Assembly: GCA_013813135.1 (NCBI GenBank)
Contig: JACCSF010000063.1
Coordinates: 1 to 9,437 of the forward strand
Direction: 5' to 3'
From: Thermoleophilaceae bacterium
GTDB taxonomy: Bacteria; Actinomycetota; Thermoleophilia; Solirubrobacterales; Thermoleophilaceae
Length of the DNA: 9,437 nt
Both the position numbers and the translations under genes were made by a program. A model generated the notes under the pieces. That model did no database searches. It was not told the origin of the DNA and saw only the letters and a list, made by a program, of their open reading frames with translations. Below are positions 1 through 5,851 of the stretch, in pieces (within the stretch, counting starts at the first letter, position 1; each line of letters starts with the position of its first letter).

Positions 1-110
1 CGCTCGAGCTCCGCCCGCAGCAGCTCACGCAGCCGCGCCGACCACTCACGCGGCGCGTCGGCGCCGCCGGCGTCGGCGAGGGCCCGCGCCAGCTCGCCGG
101 TCCGCTCCAC
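1..110 (-). CDS. 5' end of a leftward gene, unrecognised (partial)
   Basis: Reading leftward from a GTG at 110, an open frame runs without a stop to the window edge (36 full codons). It begins V-E-R-T-G-E-L-A-R-A-L and continues with an amphipathic, Arg/Glu/Leu-rich stretch that looks alpha-helical. An A/G-rich AAAAGCTGAG lies just upstream and could serve as a weak ribosome binding site. The gene would be divergent from the 166-aa protein starting at 157, leaving a shared intergenic space of about 46 bp. The plus strand here translates to a Ser/Arg-rich string with no protein character, which favours the leftward reading. I do not recognise the family; too little is present. Confidence 0.4.
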   Translation of the reverse strand, partial: MERTGELARALADAGGADAPREWSARLRELLRAELE

Positions 111-144
111 GCGACTCAGCTTTTCACGGGTGGCCGATCCCGGG

Positions 145-150
145 TACGGT
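145..150 (+). promoter_or_regulatory. TACGGT -10-like box, leaderless-type promoter
   Basis: TACGGT fits the actinobacterial -10 pattern TAnnnT and sits 6 nt before the ATG at 157, so transcription would begin at or next to the start codon. TTTCAC at 122-127 lies 17 nt further upstream and is only a weak -35 candidate. No Shine-Dalgarno precedes the ATG, consistent with a leaderless mRNA. The assignment rests on motif and spacing alone. Confidence 0.4.
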
Positions 151-156
151 CCGCTC

Positions 157-657
157 ATGCTCGACCGCAAGCTGCTCGGGATCTATCTGAACGACCATCT
201 CGCCGGCTCCACGGTCGGAGTGGAACTCGTCAAGCGCGCCGCCAAAGAGAACCAGGGCACCGACTACGCGGAGCCGCTGGCACGCGTGGCCGCCGAGATC
301 GAAGAGGACCGCGAGGCGCTCCAGCGCCTGATGGAGGCGCTCGAGGTAAAGCGCGACCACCCCAAGGTCATGGCCGCCTGGGTCGCCGAGAAGCTCGGCC
401 GCCTGAAGCCGAACGGCCAGATCCTCGGCTACTCGCCGTTGAGCCGCCTGGTGGAGCTGGAGACCCTCGCCCTGGGCATCACCGGGAAGTTCTCGCTGTG
501 GGAAGCCCTGACCGAGGTGGCCGGCGAGGACGCACGCATCGACCTGGACGAGCTGAAGCACCTGTCCGAGCGTGCGGACCGCCAGCGCAAGGAGGTCTGG
601 CAGCTGCGCCAGCGCGCCGCGCGCGAGGCCTTCGCCGCACAGGCGCCCGTGCCCTGA
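157..657 (+). CDS. Unnamed helical protein, 166 aa, 'LNDHLAG' type
   Basis: A 166-residue soluble protein starting M-L-D-R-K-L-L-G-I-Y-L-N-D-H-L-A-G. I recall very similar proteins as recurrent hypothetical proteins in Actinobacteria, but I know no proven function. It looks all-helical: an N-terminal helix with the NDHLAG segment, a strongly charged helix (EPLARVAAEIEEDREALQRL), a short basic linker, a conserved-looking block with GYSPLSRLVELE, and a charged C-terminal helix ending in an Ala-rich tail. The arrangement resembles a four-helix, ferritin-like bundle, but I see no convincing di-iron ExxH ligand pair. There is no signal peptide or membrane segment. The ATG at 157 is preferred over an in-frame GTG at 130 because the nine extra residues look unconserved and the -10-like box lies between the two. 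It precedes the carboxyltransferase by 24 bp. Confidence 0.85.
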   Translation: MLDRKLLGIYLNDHLAGSTVGVELVKRAAKENQGTDYAEPLARVAAEIEEDREALQRLMEALEVKRDHPKVMAAWVAEKLGRLKPNGQILGYSPLSRLVELETLALGITGKFSLWEALTEVAGEDARIDLDELKHLSERADRQRKEVWQLRQRAAREAFAAQAPVP

Positions 658-668
658 GCCGCCCCGGA

Positions 669-674
669 TAAGGT
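669..674 (+). promoter_or_regulatory. TAAGGT: -10-like box or weak Shine-Dalgarno
   Basis: TAAGGT fits TAnnnT and lies 7 nt before the GTG at 682, in the 24-bp gap after the preceding gene. The AAGG inside it could instead be a poor Shine-Dalgarno. The spacing matches the same motif before 157 and 6970, so an internal leaderless promoter is plausible. There is no -35-like sequence 17 nt upstream. Confidence 0.35.
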
Positions 675-681
675 CCCGGCG

Positions 682-2247
682 GTGAGCTGGGAGCCCGAGC
701 TCGAGGAGCTTCGCCGCCGCGAGGAGCTGGCCCGGCGGATGGGAGGCGAGGAGCGCGTCGAGCGTCAGCACGCGTCCGGCCGCATGACGGTGCGCGAGCG
801 CATCGAGCGGCTGTTCGACGCGGGCAGCTTCCACGAGACCGGCGCGCTCGCCGGGCGCGCGACCTACGACGACGACGGCGAGCTGGTGGACTTTTTGCCA
901 GCCAACACGGTCGTGGGGCGCGGCCGCATCGACAGCCGGCGGGCCGTAGTGCAGGGCGACGACTTCACCGTCCGCGGCGGCGCGGCCGACGCCGCCATCT
1001 GGGAGAAGGCCGTCTACGCCGAGCGGCTCGCGCACGACCTGCGCCTCCCGCTGGTGCGCCTAGTGGACGGCACCGGCGGCGGCGGGTCGGTCAAGTCGCT
1101 CGAGCAGATGGGCTTCTCGTACGTGCCTCCGCTGCCCGGCTTCGACCTGGTGGTGGCCAACCTGTCGCGGGTGCCGGTGGTGGCCGCCGCGCTCGGCCCG
1201 GTGGCGGGCCTCGGCGCCGCTCGCGTCGTGTGCTCGCACTTCTCGGTGATCGTGCGCGGCACCGCGCAGCTGTTCGTTGCCGGCCCGCCGGTCGTGGCCA
1301 TGGCCGGCATGGGAGAGACGCCCGACAAGGAGCAACTGGGCGGCGCGCGCATGCAGGCACGCGCCGGCGCCGTGGACAACGTGGCCGCCGACGAGGACGA
1401 CGCGCTCGACCAGCTCAGGCGCTTCCTCTCCTACCTGCCCGGCAGCGTCTGGGAGGCGCCGCCAGCGATCGACGCCGTCGATCCCGCCGACCGGCGCGAG
1501 CAGGAGCTGCTCTCGGTCGTCCCGCGCGACCCGCGCCAGCCCTACAAGATGCGGCGCGTGCTGGAGGCGGTGCTCGACCGCGGTTCGGTCTTCGAGCTGG
1601 GCGCCGCCTTCGGGCGTCCCACGATCACCTGCCTCGCGCGGCTCGGCGGCCGGCCGGTCGGCGTGCTGGCCTCGGACCCTGCGCACTACGGCGGCGGGGT
1701 CACGGCGGACGCGGCCGAGAAAACCGCCCGCTTCGTCGACTTGTGCGACCAGTTCCGGCTCCCGGTCGCGAACTTCGTCGACGTGCCCGGCTTCGTGATC
1801 GGCACGGGCGCCGAGCGCGCCGGGACGATCCGCCGCGGCGCCCGCGGCCTCTACTCCGTGGTCCAGGCGAGCGTGCCGTGGGTGTCGATCCTCGTGCGCA
1901 AGGTCTACGGCGTGGCCGGCGCCGGGCACGGAGACGGCTCGCGCCTCAACCTGCGCTACGCGTGGCCCTCGGGCAGCTGGGGCTCGCTGCCGATGGCGGG
2001 CGGGCTGGAGGCCGCCTACCGGCGCGAGCTCGAGGCGGCGGCGGACCCAGAGGCCCTGCGCGCCGAAATCGCGGCGCGCCTCGAGGCCGTCACCTCGCCC
2101 TTCCGCACCGCCGAGCGCTTCTCCGTCGAGGAGATCATCGACCCGCGCGACACGCGCCCGCTCCTGTGCGACTGGGCCGAGCGCGCGCACGAGATCGTGC
2201 GCCACGAGCTGGGAGTTGGACCCAAGGCGCGCGGGCTTCGGCCCTGA
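682..2247 (+). CDS. Acyl-CoA carboxylase carboxyltransferase (beta) subunit
   Basis: A 521-aa biotin-dependent carboxyltransferase of the PccB/AccD/MccB group, of normal length for the family. Such enzymes move CO2 from carboxybiotin to an acyl-CoA in the cytoplasm. The N-terminal crotonase-like half has the opening block (RQHASGRMTVRERIERLFD, 28-46) and a glycine-rich loop GTGGGGSVKSLEQMG (130-144). The C-terminal half has PVANFVDVPGF (361-371), RKVYGVAGAG (406-415) and YAWPSG (426-431). The glycine loop replaces the SGGARIQEG form of classical propionyl-CoA carboxylase, and in my hand alignment the position of the specificity Asp before the AWP motif is Asn. The substrate may therefore be neither propionyl- nor acetyl-CoA. 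No biotin carboxylase or biotin carrier gene is in the window, so the partner must be encoded elsewhere. The GTG at 682 gives the expected N-terminus; the stop is TGA. Confidence 0.92.
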   Translation: MSWEPELEELRRREELARRMGGEERVERQHASGRMTVRERIERLFDAGSFHETGALAGRATYDDDGELVDFLPANTVVGRGRIDSRRAVVQGDDFTVRGGAADAAIWEKAVYAERLAHDLRLPLVRLVDGTGGGGSVKSLEQMGFSYVPPLPGFDLVVANLSRVPVVAAALGPVAGLGAARVVCSHFSVIVRGTAQLFVAGPPVVAMAGMGETPDKEQLGGARMQARAGAVDNVAADEDDALDQLRRFLSYLPGSVWEAPPAIDAVDPADRREQELLSVVPRDPRQPYKMRRVLEAVLDRGSVFELGAAFGRPTITCLARLGGRPVGVLASDPAHYGGGVTADAAEKTARFVDLCDQFRLPVANFVDVPGFVIGTGAERAGTIRRGARGLYSVVQASVPWVSILVRKVYGVAGAGHGDGSRLNLRYAWPSGSWGSLPMAGGLEAAYRRELEAAADPEALRAEIAARLEAVTSPFRTAERFSVEEIIDPRDTRPLLCDWAERAHEIVRHELGVGPKARGLRP

Positions 2248-2250
2248 AGC

Positions 2251-2274
2251 TATGCAATATCGGGGCACGCCCCG
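2251..2274 (+). promoter_or_regulatory. AT-rich patch plus CGGGGC-AC-GCCCCG palindrome before DUF1800
   Basis: The 48-bp gap between the carboxyltransferase and the DUF1800 gene has a locally AT-rich TATGCAATAT (2251-2260), conspicuous in this GC-rich DNA, then a perfect 6-bp inverted repeat CGGGGC/GCCCCG (2261-2274). The patch could be a -10 region with an operator or 5'-UTR hairpin at the transcription start. I find no well-spaced -35. A terminator is unlikely because no T-run follows. This is a suggestion from composition and symmetry. Confidence 0.3.
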
Positions 2275-2295
2275 AACGGCTGGAATCATCGGCCG

Positions 2296-3615
2296 GTGGC
2301 AAGCCGGCGGGCTCACAGAGGCTGGACAGAAGCGCATGTCCGGCGCGCCTTCTGGCGCGCGGGTTTCGGCGCGACGCCGCATGAGGCACGCCACTGGGCG
2401 CGCCGCGGCAAGGGTGCCACGATCCGCTGGCTGCTGAACGGCGGCCCCTCCCCCGCCCCGCGCATGCGAGCGCCGCGCCTCGACGGCCGCCGGCTCGATC
2501 CCGAGAACGAGTGGGGCCACGACGTGCTCTGGTGGCTCGACCGCATGGTCCGCTCGCGGCACCCGCTCCAAGAGAAGCTGACCCTCTTCTGGCACGACCA
2601 CTTCGCCACCACCGACCAGGACACGCCGCTGATGCTGGCGCAGAACCGCACGCTGCGCCGCCACGCCCTGGACCGCTTCCCGGACCTGCTCGAGTCGGTC
2701 ACGCGCGACCCCGCCATGCTGCTCTTCCTCTCGCTCGCGGATTCCGACAAAGAGTCTCCGAACGAGAACTACGCGCGCGAGCTGATGGAGCTGTTCACGC
2801 TCGGACGCGGCTACAGCGAGCGCGATATCCGGCAGGCGGCGCGGGCGCTGACGGGCTTCCGCGCCGACTGGCGCGACGACGGCAGCGTGCGCACGTCCTA
2901 CGACCGTGAGTGGCACGACGCGGGCGCCAAGCGCGTGCTCGGGAAGGTCGGCCGCTTCGACTGGAAGGACGTGCTCGAGCTGTGCGTAGGCCATCCGGCC
3001 CACGCCCCATTCATGGTCGGCAAGCTGTGGGACTTCTTCGTCGGCTCGCCGCTGCCGAGCTCTGCCCGCGCCCACCTGGTGCGCGTCTACCGCCGCTCCG
3101 GCCTGCGGGTGCGGCCGGTGGTCGGCGCGATCCTGGCCCACCCGGGGCTCTACGGGAACCTGGACGCGCCGAACATGGTCAAGTCGCCCGTGGTGTTCGT
3201 GGCCGGAGCGCTGCGCACCGCCGGCCAGGGCATCGACCGAGACGCATGGACCTGGATGCTGCAGGCGATGGGCCAGTACCCGTTCCGGCCGCCCTCCGTC
3301 GCCGGCTGGGAGTGGGGGGCGAGCTGGCTGTCGTCGAACTCGATGCGGGTCCGCTTCGACTTCGCCAACTACATGCTCGACACGGCGCGCGCGGGCGTGA
3401 AGGACGGTTCGACGCCCACCTCGCTGTCGCCGCGCACGGCCGTCGCCCGCGCCCGCCGCGCGGTGGGCGACCCGTGGACGTCGGCGCGCACGGACGCCGA
3501 GCTGATGCGGGTGGCCCGGCGCGTCCTCGCCGACGAGAGCGACGAGAGCGCCGACATGTGCCAGCGCGCGCTGCGCCACCTGCTCATCTCCGGACCCGAC
3601 GCCCAGGTGCACTGA
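2296..3615 (+). CDS. DUF1800 family protein
   Basis: A 439-aa protein of the DUF1800 family (PF08811), near the usual family length. Diagnostic blocks appear in order: AFWRAGFGATPHEA (18-31), KLTLFWHDHFATT (94-106), NENYARELMELFTLG (156-170) followed by Y-S-E-R-D-I and AARALTGF, WHDAGAKRVLG (206-216), MVKSPVVFVAGALR (294-307), PFRPPSVAGWEWGASWL (329-345) and a closing RALRHLLISGPDAQ. The biochemical function is unproven; the family typically occurs next to DUF1501, as here. I see no signal peptide or membrane segment: the N-terminus is basic and runs straight into the first conserved block. The GTG at 2296 is the first usable start after the preceding stop; the ATG at 2336 is in another frame. 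Its TGA shares one base with the DUF1501 ATG, so the two are translationally coupled. Confidence 0.92.
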   Translation: MASRRAHRGWTEAHVRRAFWRAGFGATPHEARHWARRGKGATIRWLLNGGPSPAPRMRAPRLDGRRLDPENEWGHDVLWWLDRMVRSRHPLQEKLTLFWHDHFATTDQDTPLMLAQNRTLRRHALDRFPDLLESVTRDPAMLLFLSLADSDKESPNENYARELMELFTLGRGYSERDIRQAARALTGFRADWRDDGSVRTSYDREWHDAGAKRVLGKVGRFDWKDVLELCVGHPAHAPFMVGKLWDFFVGSPLPSSARAHLVRVYRRSGLRVRPVVGAILAHPGLYGNLDAPNMVKSPVVFVAGALRTAGQGIDRDAWTWMLQAMGQYPFRPPSVAGWEWGASWLSSNSMRVRFDFANYMLDTARAGVKDGSTPTSLSPRTAVARARRAVGDPWTSARTDAELMRVARRVLADESDESADMCQRALRHLLISGPDAQVH

Positions 3616-4943
3616 TGAACGCCCATCGCGCCTGCGACGACTTCCACCGCAGCTCCGAGCGCCTGCGCCGCGACTATCTCGGCGGCCCGCCGCTCACGCG
3701 CCGGCAGGTGCTCGGGCTCGGTGTCGGCGGCGGCGTGGCCCTCTACCTCTCCCAGGCCATGCCCGTCCAGCGGGTGCTCGAGGCTGCGGCGGCGGACGCC
3801 GCGGCGGCGCCGAACGGCCCCGTGCTCGTGTCGGTCTTCCTGCCCGGCGGGGTGGACCTGCTCGACACGCTCGTGCCGCTGCACGACTACGGCCGCTACG
3901 CCGACCTGCGCCCCGGGCTGAAGGTCGAGGGCGTGCCGCTTGCGGGTACGAGCATCGGCCTGCACCCGTCACTGGCGCGGGGCGTGGGCGGCGGGGTCAA
4001 GGGCCTGTACGAGCGCGGCAAGATCGGCTTCCTCCCCGGGATCGACTACTCGAACCCGGACCTCTCCCACTTCCACTCGCGCCACTTCTGGGAGACCGGG
4101 CTGATCACGGACAGCTCCGCGCCCGGCTGGCTGGGACGCTGGCTGGACCGCGCCGGCAGCCGCGACAACCCGCTCCAGGGCGTCTCGATGGGCTACGGGC
4201 TGTCGCCGGTGATGCGCTCGGGCCGCGCGCCGGTGGCCGCGGTCGCCTCGCCCGGCGACGCCGGATTCTGGATCCGTGGCGTATGGGGCGACGCCTACGA
4301 CGAGGCCATGGCCGCCTACGCGCGGCTCGGCAGGGTCCGCGGCGGCGGCCACGCGCTGAGCGCCTCGCGCGAAGCGGCGCGCCTGGCCAAGCTGGTGGCG
4401 GACCGGCTCACGCCCTACGGCGTGGACCCGCTGGCGTCGAGCGTCGCCTACCCCGAGGACAGCGACTTCGGCCAGCGGCTGCGCTACCTGGCGGCGATGA
4501 TCTCGAAGCCGCTCGGGATCCGCGTGGCGGACGTGGAAGCCGACGCCGACTTCGACACACACGACAACCAGGCCGAGCTGACCACCCTGCTCGGCGAGGT
4601 GAGTGAGTGCCTGGCGGCGTTCCAGGCCGATCTCGAGGCGCGCGGCCTGTCGAACCGGGTGCTGACTTTCGTCTGGTCGGAGTTCGGCCGCCGGCCGGAG
4701 GAGAACAACAGCGGCACCGACCACGGCGCGGGCGGATTGGCCTGGGTGCAGGGCGACCGGGCTCGCCCGGGCGTGCACAGCGACTACCCGGACCTCAACC
4801 GCCTCGACCGCGAAGACAACCTGCAGGTGACGATCGACTTCCGGCGCGTCTACTCGAGCCTGCTGGAACAGCACCTGGGCACCGACGCCGGTTCCGTGAT
4901 CCCTCGCGCCGGCTCCTTCGGCCGCCTCGCCCTGGTGCAGTGA
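3615..4943 (+). CDS. DUF1501 family protein with twin-arginine signal
   Basis: A 442-aa DUF1501 protein (PF07394). The family belongs to the alkaline-phosphatase/sulfatase-like fold, but its substrate is unknown. Residues 28-48 read TRRQVLGLG followed by a hydrophobic glycine/alanine stretch, a good Tat signal (RR at 29-30) with a possible cleavage site in the Ala-rich stretch 57-65. Later blocks are typical: VFLPGGVDLLDTLVP (74-88), DLSHFHSRHFWETG (149-162), FDTHDNQ (313-319, the usual WDTHxNQ), WSEFGRRPEENNSGTDHGAGG (354-374, split here as WSEFGRR and GTDHGAGG) and DFRRVYSSLLEQHLG (408-422). The Asp/His residues of the last blocks are the likely metal site. Tat export suggests folding with cofactor in the cytoplasm. 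The ATG at 3615 overlaps the DUF1800 stop (TGATG), which fixes the start even though the frame is open upstream. It ends in TGA overlapping the GTG of the cupredoxin. Confidence 0.93.
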   Translation: MNAHRACDDFHRSSERLRRDYLGGPPLTRRQVLGLGVGGGVALYLSQAMPVQRVLEAAAADAAAAPNGPVLVSVFLPGGVDLLDTLVPLHDYGRYADLRPGLKVEGVPLAGTSIGLHPSLARGVGGGVKGLYERGKIGFLPGIDYSNPDLSHFHSRHFWETGLITDSSAPGWLGRWLDRAGSRDNPLQGVSMGYGLSPVMRSGRAPVAAVASPGDAGFWIRGVWGDAYDEAMAAYARLGRVRGGGHALSASREAARLAKLVADRLTPYGVDPLASSVAYPEDSDFGQRLRYLAAMISKPLGIRVADVEADADFDTHDNQAELTTLLGEVSECLAAFQADLEARGLSNRVLTFVWSEFGRRPEENNSGTDHGAGGLAWVQGDRARPGVHSDYPDLNRLDREDNLQVTIDFRRVYSSLLEQHLGTDAGSVIPRAGSFGRLALVQ

Positions 4944-5319
4944 GGCGAACGGCCCTCGCCGTCGCGCTTGCCGCGGCCCTGCCGCTCGCGCCGCAGGTCG
5001 TGGAAGCTGCCGGCCACCCCCCACGTCTGTCGGTGTGGGCGAGCGCGAGTGGCGCGTTTCGCTGTACCGCAGCAGTGTGCCGGTGGGCGTCGTGCGCCTC
5101 AACGTGCGCAACTTTGGCGAGGACGGCCACGACCTCTCCGTGCGCACGCGCGGCGGGCGCGTGCTGGGCGCGTTGCCGGAGCTGCGCCCCGGCGAGACCG
5201 GCAGCCTGGCCGTGCGCGTGCGCAAGCCGGGCCGCTACGTGGTTTTCTGCTCGCTCGAGGGGCACGAGGCCAAGGGCATGCGCGCCCGGCTGAGCGTGCG
5301 GCGGCGCCGCCCTCAGTAG
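4940..5319 (+). pseudogene. Exported cupredoxin, split by a frameshift near 5017-5037
   Basis: A GTG at 4940, overlapping the DUF1501 TGA, opens a clear signal peptide: M-R-R-T-A-L-A-V-A-L-A-A-A-L-P-L followed by A-P-Q-V-V-E-A-A-G. This frame then turns into Cys/Ala/Arg-rich noise. From about 5035 the frame one step back carries the mature domain to a TAG at 5319: GEREWRVSLYRSSVPVG, NFGEDGHDLSV, then GRYVVFCSLEGHEAKGM. That is a type 1 copper site, with the first His in GHDLSV and the Cys-x4-His-x4-Met set in CSLEGHEAKGM. One missing base would rejoin the halves. The C6 run at 5017-5022 is a natural slippage point, but rejoining near 5035 gives a better-looking sequence (PRLSV-VGEREW). The intact product would be a ~126-aa exported electron-transfer or copper protein. 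True mutation and sequencing error cannot be told apart here. Confidence 0.8.
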
Positions 5320-5785
5320 CGCTCGAGCAGCCACGCGTGCGCCTCGCCCACCCGCAGCAGCTCGAGGCTGAGGTGGCCGTCATCGTCGGACAGCCGGGCC
5401 TCCGCCCCGGGGATGTGCGCCGCGAGCCACTCGCCGTGCGCGGGCGGCACCATCAGGTCCTGGCGGCCCTGCCACAACTGGACGGGCACGGAGATCGAGC
5501 TCAGCTCGAAGCCCCACGGCCTCACGAACGCGAGGTCGTCATCCAGCCAGCCGTCGCGACCGGCGCCGATCCCCTCGCCGGTCGACGCGAGCAGCTCCTC
5601 GGCGAGCCCCGCGCTGAGCACCGCGACGTCGGGTGGGCTGAGCAACGACTTCAGCTCGCCGACCACGTCCTCGGGGCTGGCGGCGAGCAGACCGGTGGCC
5701 ATCGCTTCGAGCATCGGCGTGAGCGCCTCCGCGCTCTCGACCGCAGCGTGCGCGGGATCGCGGCGCGCCCCGTCTAGCGCCGCGT
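5313..5785 (-). pseudogene. Alpha/beta hydrolase, C-terminal half only
   Basis: Read leftward, this encodes the C-terminal half of an alpha/beta-fold hydrolase. A lid-like helical part (GLLAASPEDVVGELKSLLS) leads to DLAFVRPWGFELSSISVPV, then LWQGRQDLMVPPAHGEWLA with the acid of the triad (Asp of GRQD), and ARLSDDDGHLSLE with the catalytic His. The protein ends in HAWLLERY and a TGA. The N-terminal half, including the oxyanion region and the nucleophile elbow (G-x-S-x-G), is absent. The frame stays open to an ATG at 5825, but the ~14 extra residues are simply the neighbouring promoter read backwards and do not resemble the family. It therefore looks truncated by a deletion ending near 5785, and cannot be catalytic alone. 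Its stop overlaps the end of the convergent cupredoxin by 7 bp. Confidence 0.75.
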
Positions 5786-5802
5786 ACCTAACACGCCCCT
5801 GA

Positions 5803-5820
5803 TATAGTTGTGCATGCAAC
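5803..5820 (+). promoter_or_regulatory. Promoter and operator-like palindrome of the VOC gene
   Basis: TATAGT (5803-5808) is a good TAnnnT -10 box about 44 nt before the ATG at 5852. It overlaps GTTG-TGCATG-CAAC (5807-5820), which contains the perfect palindrome TGCATGCA (5811-5818). A palindrome over the -10 box is a typical repressor site, and MhqO-type genes are often controlled by MarR-family regulators. No regulator gene is present, so the regulator is inferred. No convincing -35 is seen. Confidence 0.5.
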
Positions 5821-5837
5821 CACATCCCCGAGGACGC

Positions 5838-5844
5838 AGAGGAG
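5838..5844 (+). promoter_or_regulatory. Strong Shine-Dalgarno AGAGGAG for the VOC gene
   Basis: AGAGGAG ends 7 nt before the ATG at 5852. It decides the start against the longer open frame beginning at 5810, whose extra 14 residues are promoter and leader sequence. It contrasts with the apparently leaderless genes elsewhere in the window. Confidence 0.75.
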
Positions 5845-5851
5845 CGCTCCG

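Noticed and set aside
130..156. GTG at 130 as start of the 166-aa protein
   Set aside because: It adds nine unconserved residues and places the -10-like TACGGT inside the gene; the ATG at 157 fits better.
2261..2274. Intrinsic terminator after the carboxyltransferase
   Set aside because: The inverted repeat has no following T-run and only a 2-4 nt loop.
1060..3612. An 850-codon open frame on the minus strand
   Set aside because: It is antisense to the carboxyltransferase and DUF1800 genes, rich in Arg/Ala/His/Val with no recognisable domain, and arises from GC-biased third positions.
2910..3614. Upstream extension of the DUF1501 frame to 2910
   Set aside because: It is the out-of-frame shadow of DUF1800; the overlapping TGATG at 3613 and the Tat signal fix the start at 3615.
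5017..5037. Programmed ribosomal frameshift in the cupredoxin
   Set aside because: I see no X-XXY-YYZ heptamer and no downstream stimulatory structure. A C-run indel, error or mutation is simpler, though slippage is not excluded.
3969..5225. A 418-codon minus-strand open frame opposite DUF1501
   Set aside because: Low-complexity Arg/Ala/Val composition and no motif; the plus strand holds a clear DUF1501 protein.
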